From an uncultured Lachnospiraceae bacterium (GTDB lineage: Bacteria > Bacillota > Clostridia > Lachnospirales > Lachnospiraceae), in the NCBI GenBank assembly GCA_947575805.1, contig CANPOY010000034.1:1-32623 (forward strand): a DNA stretch of 32,623 bases, given 5' to 3'. How positions within the stretch are numbered: position 1 is the stretch's first letter; every line of letters starts with the position of its first letter. This document shows positions 15,344 through 23,096 of the stretch, piece after piece. The notes under the pieces are model-generated. The model did not search any database, was not told where the DNA came from, and saw nothing but the letters and a program-made list of their open reading frames with translations. A program made the translations under genes and the position numbers.

Positions 15344-15372
15344 TTGACGTGGTTTGCCGGGTGTGTTATAGT
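15344..15372 (+). promoter_or_regulatory. Sigma-A-type promoter for rpmG-secE-nusG
   Basis: TTGACG (15344-15349), 17-base spacer, TATAGT (15367-15372). It lies about 65 bases upstream of the rpmG start and is the first visible promoter of the ribosomal/transcription superoperon. Confidence 0.8.
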
Positions 15373-15437
15373 ATTCAGGCGAGATAAGATTTCAGGTCTT
15401 TTTTTTATGCTTAAAAAATCGAGTGGAGGTAGCCGAT

Positions 15438-15587
15438 ATGCGTACTAAAATCACTTTGGCTTGTACAGAATGCAAGCAGCGTAACTATAATACTACCAAG
15501 GATAAGAAGACGCATCCCGACAGGATGGAGATCAAGAAGTATTGTAGATTTTGCAGAACCCATACAGTACACAAAGAAACGAAATAG
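15438..15587 (+). CDS. rpmG: 50S ribosomal protein L33
   Basis: A 49-residue protein: [17 protein letters not shown], then [19 protein letters not shown] and [13 protein letters not shown]. It carries both zinc-binding pairs (CTEC and CRFC), so this is the zinc-containing form, whose growth may respond to zinc supply where a zinc-free paralogue exists. It is part of the large ribosomal subunit near the E site. GGAGG precedes the ATG at 15438. It stands immediately before secE, as in most Firmicutes. Confidence 0.96.
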   Translation: MRTKITLACTECKQRNYNTTKDKKTHPDRMEIKKYCRFCRTHTVHKETK

Positions 15588-15648
15588 TTTCTTCGAAACA
15601 AAATGAGGCGGCCTCTTCGGAAGCCGGGCAGTCAGTTTGGAGGTCAAA

Positions 15649-15855
15649 ATGGGAGATTCCGCAGAAAAGCAAAAAGGTCCCGGATTTTTCGCCGGGGTGA
15701 AAACAGAGTTTAAGAAAATTGCATGGCCGGACAGGCGTGAGACCCTGAAACAGTCCATCGCCGTTGTGGCGATTTCGGTCGTTGTCGGCGTAATGATTGC
15801 AGTCATTGACTATGTCGTGAAGTATGGCGTGGACTTCTTGATATCAATTGGTTAG
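15649..15855 (+). CDS. secE: Preprotein translocase subunit SecE
   Basis: A 68-residue protein with one membrane helix. The cytoplasmic amphipathic segment FFAGVKTEFKKIAWPDRRET carries the conserved KKxxWP motif, followed by the helix SIAVVAISVVVGVMIAVIDY. SecE clamps SecY in the protein-export channel. TTGGAGG lies seven bases upstream of ATG 15649; an in-frame start at 15637 would overlap that site. The nusG start is 15 bases after the stop, so the pair is co-translated as usual. Confidence 0.95.
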   Translation: MGDSAEKQKGPGFFAGVKTEFKKIAWPDRRETLKQSIAVVAISVVVGVMIAVIDYVVKYGVDFLISIG

Positions 15856-15870
15856 AGCGAGGGTGATTGT

Positions 15871-16389
15871 ATGGCAGAGGCAAAATGGTATGTGATTCAT
15901 ACCTATTCCGGTTATGAAAACAAGGTCAAAGCCAATATTGAAAAGACCATTGAGAATAACAAGAACCTTGCAGAGCAGATTCTGGAGGTGAGGGTCCCCC
16001 TGGAGGATGTGGTCGAGCTGAAGAACGGCGTAAAGAAGACCGTTCAGAGGAAAATGTTTCCCGGCTATGTGCTCCTGAACATGGAGATGAACGATGACAC
16101 ATGGTATGTTGTCAGAAATACCCGCGGTGTTACCGGCTTTGTCGGGCCGGGAAGCAAGCCGGTTCCCCTCACGGAAGCGGAAATGAAGCCGCTGGGAATC
16201 AAAACCGAAAATGTTTCCATTGACTTTGTGGAGGGAGACAGCATTGCGGTGGTGGCAGGCGTATGGAAGGATACCGTAGGCATTGTCCACAAATTGGATT
16301 ACGGCAAGCAGACGGCTACCATCAATGTGGAGCTGTTTGGAAGAGAAACCCCCGTGGAAATCAGTTTTGCGGAGGTAAGGAAGCTTTAA
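15871..16389 (+). CDS. nusG: Transcription termination/antitermination factor NusG
   Basis: A 172-residue protein. The N-terminal NGN domain (AKWYVIHTYSGYENKVKANIE, then MFPGYVLLNMEMNDDTWYVVRNTRGVTGFVG) binds the RNA polymerase clamp. The C-terminal KOW domain (EGDSIAVVAGVWKDTVGIV) contacts Rho or ribosomal protein S10 in other bacteria. The length is normal for Firmicutes. GAGGGTGAT precedes ATG 15871. Downstream is a structured leader before rplK. Confidence 0.97.
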   Translation: MAEAKWYVIHTYSGYENKVKANIEKTIENNKNLAEQILEVRVPLEDVVELKNGVKKTVQRKMFPGYVLLNMEMNDDTWYVVRNTRGVTGFVGPGSKPVPLTEAEMKPLGIKTENVSIDFVEGDSIAVVAGVWKDTVGIVHKLDYGKQTATINVELFGRETPVEISFAEVRKL

Positions 16390-16399
16390 TTTTCCTGTA

Positions 16400-16553
16400 T
16401 TATCGGAATATTTACGGCGAGGCCGATGATCTTCAGGCACGAGCCGATAAATAGACAGGGAGATGTCTACCGAAGATATTTCCCGGAACAAAGTGGGAGC
16501 GGGACCTGACAGGTTAAGCCCCGCGCCAGACTACCGCCGCAGCTTGGGCGGTA
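16400..16553 (+). promoter_or_regulatory. Structured leader upstream of rplK-rplA
   Basis: Three inverted repeats are visible in the 188-base nusG-rplK gap. TTATCGG (16400-16406) can pair with CCGATAA (16444-16450) or, more weakly, with CCGAT at 16423-16427. An 11-bp stem with two G-U pairs joins 16458-16468 to 16474-16484 with a five-base loop. A perfect 7-bp stem joins 16532-16538 to 16547-16553 just before the ribosome binding site. GTGGGAGCGGG ... CCCCGC between the last two resembles L1-binding leaders of L11 operons (from memory). None is followed by a T-run, so control is probably translational. Confidence 0.55.
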
Positions 16554-16577
16554 TACCACATTATAGGAGGTGCCAAA

Positions 16578-17006
16578 ATGGCAAAGAAAGTAGAAGGCTA
16601 CATCAAGTTACAGATTCCTGCCGGCAAAGCAACACCGGCTCCCCCTGTTGGTCCTGCATTGGGTCAGCATGGTGTGAACATCGTTGAATTTACGAAGCAG
16701 TTCAACGCAAAGACAGCGGACAAGGGTGATGTGATCATCCCCGTAGTCATCACTGTGTATGCGGACAGATCTTTCAGTTTTATTACCAAGACTCCCCCCG
16801 CCGCAGTTCTGCTGAAGAAGGCATGCAACATCAAATCCGGTTCCGGTGCGCCTAACAAGACCAAGGTAGCAACCATCTCCAAAGCCAAGATTCAGGAGAT
16901 CGCCGAGATGAAGATGCCCGACCTGAACGCGGCAAGCCTGGAAGCGGCAATGAGTATGATAGCCGGTACTGCACGCAGTATGGGCATCACAGTAGAGGAG
17001 GGATGA
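16578..17006 (+). CDS. rplK: 50S ribosomal protein L11
   Basis: A 142-residue protein with the family signatures [26 protein letters not shown] at the N-terminus, which interacts with translation factors at the GTPase centre, and [20 protein letters not shown] with a C-terminal 23S rRNA-binding domain ([13 protein letters not shown]). AGGAGGTG lies six bases upstream of ATG 16578. The stop codon sits inside the ribosome binding region of rplA, so L11 and L1 are translationally linked, as is typical. Confidence 0.98.
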   Translation: MAKKVEGYIKLQIPAGKATPAPPVGPALGQHGVNIVEFTKQFNAKTADKGDVIIPVVITVYADRSFSFITKTPPAAVLLKKACNIKSGSGAPNKTKVATISKAKIQEIAEMKMPDLNAASLEAAMSMIAGTARSMGITVEEG

Positions 17007-17008
17007 TT

Positions 17009-17698
17009 ATGAAGCGTGGTAAAAAATATGTCGAAGCAGCAAAGCTTGTGAACCGTACCGTGGCATACGAACCCGGAGAAGCGATTGCTTTGGTTAAGAA
17101 AACGGCAACGGCAAAGTTTGACGAGACCATTGAGGTTCATATCAGGACCGGCTGCGACGGACGTCACGCAGAGCAGCAGATCCGCGGAGCGGTGGTACTG
17201 CCCAACGGAACAGGTAAGACAGTAAGGGTTCTTGTATTTGCAAAGGGTGATAAGGTAAATGAGGCAGAGGCGGCAGGAGCCGATTATGTAGGCGGCGAAG
17301 AGCTGATCCCCAAGATTCAGAATGACGGCTGGCTTGATTTCGATGTTGTTGTGGCAACTCCCGATATGATGGGTGTGGTGGGACGTCTCGGTAAGGTTCT
17401 GGGTCCCAAGGGACTGATGCCCAACCCCAAGGCAGGTACGGTCACAATGGACGTTACCAAGGCTATAAATGATATTAAAGCAGGTAAGATCGAGTACAGG
17501 CTTGACAAGACCAATATCGTGCATGTTCCCGTAGGAAAGGCTTCCTTTACCGAGGAAGCGCTGCAGGAAAACTTTAATGCGCTGATGGAAGCGATCCAGA
17601 AGGCAAAGCCCAGCGCTGTGAAAGGTCAGTATCTGAGGAGTATTACTCTGACCAGCACCATGGGCCCCGGCGTCAAGGTAAATGTTCTGAAGTTTTAA
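17009..17698 (+). CDS. rplA: 50S ribosomal protein L1
   Basis: A 229-residue protein of the L1 stalk. Signatures are [34 protein letters not shown], the [20 protein letters not shown] loop that contacts 23S rRNA, and the C-terminal [16 protein letters not shown]1 typically represses its own operon by binding the leader or mRNA. ATG 17009 follows GAGGAGGG by about six bases; an in-frame ATG at 17003 overlaps the rplK stop and is too close to that site. A terminator hairpin follows four bases after the stop. Confidence 0.97.
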   Translation: MKRGKKYVEAAKLVNRTVAYEPGEAIALVKKTATAKFDETIEVHIRTGCDGRHAEQQIRGAVVLPNGTGKTVRVLVFAKGDKVNEAEAAGADYVGGEELIPKIQNDGWLDFDVVVATPDMMGVVGRLGKVLGPKGLMPNPKAGTVTMDVTKAINDIKAGKIEYRLDKTNIVHVPVGKASFTEEALQENFNALMEAIQKAKPSAVKGQYLRSITLTSTMGPGVKVNVLKF

Positions 17699-17701
17699 GA
17701 A

Positions 17702-17742
17702 ACAGGGGGTTGACAGAAGTCAACCCCCTGTGTTATTATTTT
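17702..17742 (+). terminator. Terminator hairpin after rplA
   Basis: A perfect 13-bp stem (17702-17714 with 17719-17731) with an AGAA loop is followed by GTTATTATTTT. The tail is a weak T-tract, so termination may be partial. The hairpin contains the -35 of the following promoter, described separately. Confidence 0.8.
17710..17739 (+). promoter_or_regulatory. Sigma-A-type promoter for rplJ-rplL, embedded in terminator
   Basis: TTGACA (17710-17715), an 18-base spacer, and TATTAT (17734-17739). The -35 lies in the 5' arm and loop of the rplA terminator and the -10 in its T-rich tail. Initiation would fall near 17746, right at a 12-base palindrome (GGTCATATGACC, 17747-17758) and just before the L10 leader. 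Confidence 0.65.
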
Positions 17743-17754
17743 CAATGGTCATAT

Positions 17755-17915
17755 GACCGATGCCGAAGACAGTAGGTCCCACAGGGTTTGCCCGGGGTAA
17801 GTTCGCAGGACGCCTACCGAGGAAAGAGTTTTTACCGAGACTTTTTGCCTTCCTGTCTTCAGGGAGGCTTTTCTTATATAAAACTCCTTTCGGCAGGGGA
17901 AATCCCAGATAATTC
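17755..17915 (+). ncRNA. Ribosomal protein L10 leader
   Basis: Matches the conserved L10(L12)4-binding leader of Firmicutes rplJ operons: GCCGAAGACAGTAGGT ... CCTACCGAGG, then an attenuator hairpin and a final segment before the ribosome binding site. The paired elements AGTAGGT (17771-17777) and CCTACC (17812-17817) frame the binding region. L10 bound here lowers expression of its own operon. Confidence 0.8.
17847..17875 (+). terminator. Attenuator hairpin within the L10 leader
   Basis: GCCTTCCTG (17847-17855) pairs with CAGGGAGGC (17860-17868) around a TCTT loop, followed by TTTTCTT. This is a Rho-independent terminator located ahead of rplJ, as expected for attenuation in L10 leaders. Its 5' arm and loop are also complementary to GAAGACAG at 17765-17772. 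Confidence 0.75.
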
Positions 17916-17932
17916 TATAAGGAGGTAAAAAA

Positions 17933-18472
17933 ATGGCAAAGGTTGAATTAAAACAGCCTATCGTAGAACAAATTTCAGCCAGCATTAAGGATGCCCAATC
18001 CGTGGTTCTGGTTGATTATCGTGGCCTGACCGTGGAACAGGACACCCAGCTGCGCAAGAACCTGCGTGAAGCGGGAATTGTCTACAAGGTGTACAAGAAT
18101 ACCTTTATGACCCGTGCGTTTAAGGACACCGTATTCGAAGGCCTGACCCAGTACCTGGAGGGGCCCAGTGCAGTGGCAATCTCCACAGAGGATGCAACGG
18201 CGCCTGCAAGGCTGCTGTCTGAGTTCGCAAAGAAGGCTGATAAGCTGGAGATCAAAGCCGGTGTGGTGGAAGGCACTGTGTATGATGCGAAGGGAATCGC
18301 TTCTATCGCAAGCATTCCTTCCAGGGATGTACTTATTTCCAGACTGCTTGGCAGCCTGCAGAGTCCGATTACGAACTTTGCACGTGTCATGAACCAGCTG
18401 GCCGAAAAAGGCGGCGCGTCTGCAGTAGAAGCACCTGTAGCGGCAGCTGCTGAAGAGGCTGCAGCAGAATAG
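17933..18472 (+). CDS. rplJ: 50S ribosomal protein L10
   Basis: A 179-residue protein. The rRNA-binding N-terminal domain shows SIKDAQSVVLVDYRGLTVEQDTQLRKNLREAG and YKVYKNTFMTRAF. The long C-terminal helix, which binds L7/L12 dimers, ends in an Ala/Glu-rich tail (EAPVAAAAEEAAAE). L10 anchors the L12 stalk on the ribosome and autoregulates through the leader just upstream. AAGGAGG lies seven to eight bases ahead of ATG 17933. rplL follows after 48 bases. Confidence 0.97.
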   Translation: MAKVELKQPIVEQISASIKDAQSVVLVDYRGLTVEQDTQLRKNLREAGIVYKVYKNTFMTRAFKDTVFEGLTQYLEGPSAVAISTEDATAPARLLSEFAKKADKLEIKAGVVEGTVYDAKGIASIASIPSRDVLISRLLGSLQSPITNFARVMNQLAEKGGASAVEAPVAAAAEEAAAE

Positions 18473-18520
18473 TTTTGAACCGTTTCAATTATAACAATTT
18501 AAAAATGGAGGAAAATTAAA

Positions 18521-18901
18521 ATGGCTAAATTAACAGCTCAGGAATTGATCGATGCTATTAAAGAAATGACTGTATTAGAGTTAAATGACCTTGTAAAGGC
18601 TTGTGAGGAAGAGTTCGGCGTATCTGCAGCGGCAGGCGTTGTTGTTGCAGCGGCAGGTCCTGCGGCAGGCGGTGCTGAAGCAGAAGAGAAGACCGAGTTT
18701 GATGTGGAGCTGACTGAGGTTGGCGCAGAAAAGGTTAAGGTTATCAAGGTGGTTCGTGAGATTACCGGTCTTGGCCTGAAGGAAGCAAAGGATCTGGTAG
18801 ACGGAGCTCCCAAGACTGTCAAGGAAGGCGCTTCCAAGGAAGAGGCTGAAGACATTAAGAAAAAGCTTGAGGAAGTTGGCGCGAAGGTTACACTTAAGTA
18901 A
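18521..18901 (+). CDS. rplL: 50S ribosomal protein L7/L12
   Basis: A 126-residue protein with the N-terminal dimerisation helix pair ([29 protein letters not shown]), an Ala/Gly-rich hinge ([16 protein letters not shown]) and the C-terminal factor-binding domain ([43 protein letters not shown]). It forms the flexible stalk that recruits and activates translation GTPases. Its ATG follows GGAGGAAA. A terminator and then the rpoB promoter follow, so rpoBC can be transcribed separately. Confidence 0.98.
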   Translation: MAKLTAQELIDAIKEMTVLELNDLVKACEEEFGVSAAAGVVVAAAGPAAGGAEAEEKTEFDVELTEVGAEKVKVIKVVREITGLGLKEAKDLVDGAPKTVKEGASKEEAEDIKKKLEEVGAKVTLK

Positions 18902-18950
18902 TTATGCCGAATTCCCGCGGTTTTGCAGAACGGAAGAAAGAATGACAGGA

Positions 18951-18990
18951 TACGGTTCCCATGGTCACATGCGGAACCGTATTACTTTTA
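18951..18990 (+). terminator. Rho-independent terminator after rplL
   Basis: TACGGTTCC (18951-18959) pairs with GGAACCGTA (18973-18981). Inside the 13-base loop CATG (18960-18963) can also pair with CATG (18968-18971). A TTACTTTTAT tail follows. It probably terminates part of the transcription to set the L12-to-RpoB ratio. Confidence 0.75.
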
Positions 18991-19003
18991 TGGAAAAAAC
19001 TTC

Positions 19004-19032
19004 TTGACCCTTTGACGGGTTTGTGCTATCAT
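19004..19032 (+). promoter_or_regulatory. Sigma-A-type promoter for rpoBC
   Basis: TTGACC (19004-19009), 17-base spacer, TATCAT (19027-19032). Initiation near 19039 places the rpoB start about 60 bases downstream and rules out the in-frame start at 19038. Confidence 0.75.
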
Positions 19033-19103
19033 AGACGATGCACTATTGTGCAGAGCTATGCCTTTTTTTAGTGGCAGAAAAGAAAGAACGGGGTGAAATG
19101 TCA

Positions 19104-22100
19104 ATGGAAAAAAACAGAATACGCCCGGTAGCCGGTTCCAAGGTTATGCGTATGAGCTATGCGAGACAGAAAGAGGTTCTGGAGATGCCGAACCTGATTG
19201 AGGTCCAGAAGGACTCCTATCAGTGGTTCCTTGACGAAGGATTGCGCGAGGTCTTCGACGATATTTCTCCTATCGCTGACTATAGCGGTTCCCTGAGCCT
19301 GGAGTTTGTAGACTTTGAACTCTGCAGGGACGATGTGAAGTATTCTATTGAAGAGTGTAAGGAAAGAGATGCAACCTACGCGGCACCGCTTACGGTCACG
19401 GTTCGCTTGTACAACAAGGAGAAAGAAGAAATCAGCGAGCATAAGATTTTCATGGGTGATCTGCCCCTGATGACGGAGACTGGAACTTTTGTGATCAATG
19501 GTGCTGAGCGTGTCATCGTAAGCCAGCTGGTGCGTTCCCCCGGCATCTATTATGCAATCAGTCATGATAAGCTTGGCAAGAGGCTGTTTTCCTGCACGGT
19601 TATCCCGAACCGCGGCGCATGGCTGGAGTATGAGACAGATTCTAATGACGTGTTTTATGTGCGAGTAGACAGAACCCGTAAGGTTCCCGTAACGGTATTG
19701 GTTCGTGCGCTTGGAATCGGGACAAACGATGAGATCCGCGAGGTCTTCGGCGATGAGCCCAAGATTGAGGCAAGCTTTACCAAGGACACTGCTGAGAATT
19801 ATCAGGAGGGTCTGCTGGAGCTGTATAAGAAAATCCGTCCCGGGGAGCCTTTGAGTGTAGAAAGCGCGGAGAGTCTGATTAACGCGATGTTTTTTGACCC
19901 TCGCAGATATGATCTGGCGAAGGTGGGCAGATATAAATTCAATAAAAAACTGGCATTCAGAAACAGGATCAGGAATCATGTTCTGGCGGCGGATGTGGTG
20001 GATCCCTCCACAGGCGAGGTACTTGCGTCCGCAGGCGACAAGGTGAGCGCGGAGCTGGCTGATTCTATTCAGAACGCGGCTGTTCCCTTTGTCTACATTC
20101 AGACAGAGGAGAGGAATGTGAAGGTCCTTTCCAATATGATGGTGGACATTACTGCCTTTGTGGACTGCGAACCTAAGACTCTCGGCATCCGTGAGAAGGT
20201 TTATTACCCTGTTCTGAAGCAGATATTGGATGAATTCGGTTCGGATCCCGGCAAGCTGGCCGAGGCGATCAGGAAGAATATACATGAGCTTGTGCCCAAG
20301 CACATTACCAAGGAAGATATTATTGCATCCATTAATTATAATATGCACCTGGAGTATGGTCTGGGGAATGACGATGATATTGACCATCTGGGGAACCGGC
20401 GTATCCGTGCGGTGGGTGAACTGCTGCAGAATCAGTACCGTATCGGTCTGTCCAGGATGGAAAGAGTGGTGCGTGAGCGTATGACCACCCACGATACGGA
20501 TGACATTTCACCGCAGTCCCTGATTAATATCAAGCCTGTTACGGCTGCCGTGAAGGAGTTTTTCGGATCCTCCCAGCTGTCCCAGTTTATGGATCAGAAT
20601 AATCCTCTGGCGGAGATCACGCATAAGAGGAGATTGTCCGCATTGGGTCCCGGCGGTCTGTCCAGGGATCGTGCCGGATTCGAGGTCAGGGACGTTCATT
20701 ACTCTCATTACGGGAGAATGTGCCCTATTGAGACTCCCGAGGGTCCCAACATAGGTCTGATCAATTCCCTTGCAAGCTATGCTCACATCAATGAGTATGG
20801 CTTTGTGGAGGCACCCTACAGAAAAATTGATAAAACCAATGCGCAGAATCCGGTCGTTACGGATGAAGTAGTATATATGACTGCGGATGAGGAAGATAAT
20901 TACCATGTGGCACAGGCAAGTGAAGCTCTGGACGAGGAAGGGCATTTTGTCCGTACCACCGTTTCAGGCCGTTATCGCGAGGAGACCTCCGAGTATCCCC
21001 GCGCCATGTTCGATTACATGGATGTTTCACCCAGAATGGTGTTTTCCGTTGCTACGGCATTGATTCCTTTCCTGCAGAATGACGATGCAAACCGTGCACT
21101 GATGGGTTCCAACATGCAGCGTCAGGCCGTGCCTCTGTTGACTACGGAAGCACCTGCGGTAGGTACCGGCATGGAGACGAAGACCGCAGTAGACTCCGGT
21201 ATGTGCGTTCTGGCAAAGAAGGCAGGCACGGTGGACTATGTGTCTTCTAATCTGATCAGGATCATATATGACGACGGTGAGAAGGCGGAATTTAAGCTGA
21301 TCAAGTTCTCCCGCTCAAACCAGTCGAACTGCTATAATCAGAAACCTATTGTCTTCAAGGGAGATCGGGTGGCAGAGGGTCAGGTCATTGCAGACGGGCC
21401 GTCTACCGCAATGGGAGAGCTTGCTCTGGGCAAGAATCCGCTGATCGGATTCATGACGTGGGAAGGTTATAACTACGAGGATGCTGTCCTTTTGAGTGAG
21501 CGGCTGGTGCAGGAGGATGTGTATACTTCCGTTCATATTGAAGAGTACGAGGCAGAGGCCCGGGATACCAAGCTGGGACCTGAAGAGATCACCAGGGACG
21601 TCCCCGGTGTAGGTGACGACGCGCTGAAGGATCTGGATGACAGAGGCATTATCAGGATTGGAGCCGAAGTCCGTGCGGGCGATATTCTGGTAGGGAAGGT
21701 GACTCCCAAGGGTGAGACCGAGTTGACGGCGGAGGAGAGACTGCTGAGAGCGATCTTTGGCGAGAAGGCCAGAGAGGTTCGTGACACCTCGCTGAAGGTG
21801 CCTCATGGCGAATACGGTATCGTGGTAGACGCCAAAGTGTTTACCAGAGAGAACTGTGACGAGCTTTCTCCCGGGGTAAACATGGCCGTTCGCATTTACA
21901 TTGCACAGAAGAGAAAGATTTCCGTGGGTGACAAGATGGCAGGCCGCCACGGAAATAAGGGTGTGGTCTCCCGGGTGCTTCCTGTGGAGGATATGCCGTA
22001 TCTGCCTAACGGCAGGCCGCTGGATATTGTGCTGAATCCTCTGGGTGTGCCTTCCCGTATGAACATTGGACAGGTACTGGAGATTCACCTGTCGCTGGCG

Positions 22101-23057
22101 GCAAAGGCCCTGGGCTTTAATGTGGCCACACCGGTATTTGACGGCGCAAATGAGACCGATATTATGGACACCCTGGAGCTGGCGAACGATTACGTGAACC
22201 TTCCTTTTGACGGGGAAGAGGCAAAAGCCTGGAAGGCAGAGGGAAGGGATACTACCGCCGACGGCAGAGAGTGGTCAGGTGAGAGCTTTGAGAGCCTCCA
22301 TAAAGAAGAGCTGCTTCCCGAGGTAATGGAATATCTGTCCGACAATAGAGAGCAGAGAAGTACATGGAAGGGTGTGAAGATTTCCAGAGACGGCAAGGTT
22401 CGTCTGCGGGACGGCCGTACCGGTGAGTATTTTGACAGTCCTGTTACCATCGGCCACATGCATTACCTGAAGCTGCATCATCTGGTAGACGACAAGATCC
22501 ATGCCCGTTCCACGGGTCCTTACTCACTGGTTACCCAGCAGCCTCTGGGCGGTAAGGCACAGTTTGGCGGACAGCGTTTCGGAGAGATGGAGGTTTGGGC
22601 TCTGGAGGCATATGGTGCGTCCTATACATTGCAGGAAATTCTGACAGTGAAGTCCGACGATGTGGTGGGGCGTGTTAAGACCTATGAAGCGATCATCAAG
22701 GGAGATAATATTCCCGAGCCCGGTATTCCTGAGTCCTTTAAGGTTCTTTTGAAGGAGCTTCAGGCTCTGGGGCTGGATGTGAGAGTGCTCCGTGACGACC
22801 AGACAGAGGTCGAGATCATGGAGACAATCGATTACGGCGATACGGATTACCGCTATGAAATGGAAGGAGACCGCAAGTATGACGATGATTATGACAACGG
22901 TTCTCTTGGCAGAATGGGCTATCAGGCGCAGGAGTTCGACGATGAAAGCGGAGAATTGATAAGCTCTGACGATGACAGCTTTGACGACGAGGAATTTGAC
23001 GCTGAGGTGGAAGATTCCGAGATGGCGGATTTCGAGGGAGACGAGGACTTCGAGTGA
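19104..23057 (+). CDS. rpoB: RNA polymerase beta subunit
   Basis: A 1317-residue catalytic subunit of RNA polymerase. The rifampicin-binding region (about residues 490-560) reads [38 protein letters not shown] and [14 protein letters not shown], with the usual wild-type Asp, His and Ser, so no resistance change is evident. [15 protein letters not shown] and the C-terminal [24 protein letters not shown] are intact. The last ~65 residues (from about [16 protein letters not shown]) form an Asp/Glu-rich tail beyond the conserved core. Of two nearby starts, ATG 19104 sits seven bases after GGGGTGA, while ATG 19098 is only one base away. rpoC begins 39 bases after its stop. Confidence 0.97.
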   Translation: MEKNRIRPVAGSKVMRMSYARQKEVLEMPNLIEVQKDSYQWFLDEGLREVFDDISPIADYSGSLSLEFVDFELCRDDVKYSIEECKERDATYAAPLTVTVRLYNKEKEEISEHKIFMGDLPLMTETGTFVINGAERVIVSQLVRSPGIYYAISHDKLGKRLFSCTVIPNRGAWLEYETDSNDVFYVRVDRTRKVPVTVLVRALGIGTNDEIREVFGDEPKIEASFTKDTAENYQEGLLELYKKIRPGEPLSVESAESLINAMFFDPRRYDLAKVGRYKFNKKLAFRNRIRNHVLAADVVDPSTGEVLASAGDKVSAELADSIQNAAVPFVYIQTEERNVKVLSNMMVDITAFVDCEPKTLGIREKVYYPVLKQILDEFGSDPGKLAEAIRKNIHELVPKHITKEDIIASINYNMHLEYGLGNDDDIDHLGNRRIRAVGELLQNQYRIGLSRMERVVRERMTTHDTDDISPQSLINIKPVTAAVKEFFGSSQLSQFMDQNNPLAEITHKRRLSALGPGGLSRDRAGFEVRDVHYSHYGRMCPIETPEGPNIGLINSLASYAHINEYGFVEAPYRKIDKTNAQNPVVTDEVVYMTADEEDNYHVAQASEALDEEGHFVRTTVSGRYREETSEYPRAMFDYMDVSPRMVFSVATALIPFLQNDDANRALMGSNMQRQAVPLLTTEAPAVGTGMETKTAVDSGMCVLAKKAGTVDYVSSNLIRIIYDDGEKAEFKLIKFSRSNQSNCYNQKPIVFKGDRVAEGQVIADGPSTAMGELALGKNPLIGFMTWEGYNYEDAVLLSERLVQEDVYTSVHIEEYEAEARDTKLGPEEITRDVPGVGDDALKDLDDRGIIRIGAEVRAGDILVGKVTPKGETELTAEERLLRAIFGEKAREVRDTSLKVPHGEYGIVVDAKVFTRENCDELSPGVNMAVRIYIAQKRKISVGDKMAGRHGNKGVVSRVLPVEDMPYLPNGRPLDIVLNPLGVPSRMNIGQVLEIHLSLAAKALGFNVATPVFDGANETDIMDTLELANDYVNLPFDGEEAKAWKAEGRDTTADGREWSGESFESLHKEELLPEVMEYLSDNREQRSTWKGVKISRDGKVRLRDGRTGEYFDSPVTIGHMHYLKLHHLVDDKIHARSTGPYSLVTQQPLGGKAQFGGQRFGEMEVWALEAYGASYTLQEILTVKSDDVVGRVKTYEAIIKGDNIPEPGIPESFKVLLKELQALGLDVRVLRDDQTEVEIMETIDYGDTDYRYEMEGDRKYDDDYDNGSLGRMGYQAQEFDDESGELISSDDDSFDDEEFDAEVEDSEMADFEGDEDFE

Positions 23058-23096
23058 AATTATAGATGCTAACAGCATAAGAAGGGAGTGCCATTC

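Noticed and set aside
19101..20492. 463-codon open frame antisense to rpoB, and a similar one of 438 codons antisense to fusA (30152-31468)
   Set aside because: Long antisense frames arise from the codon bias of highly expressed genes; the sense proteins are certain.
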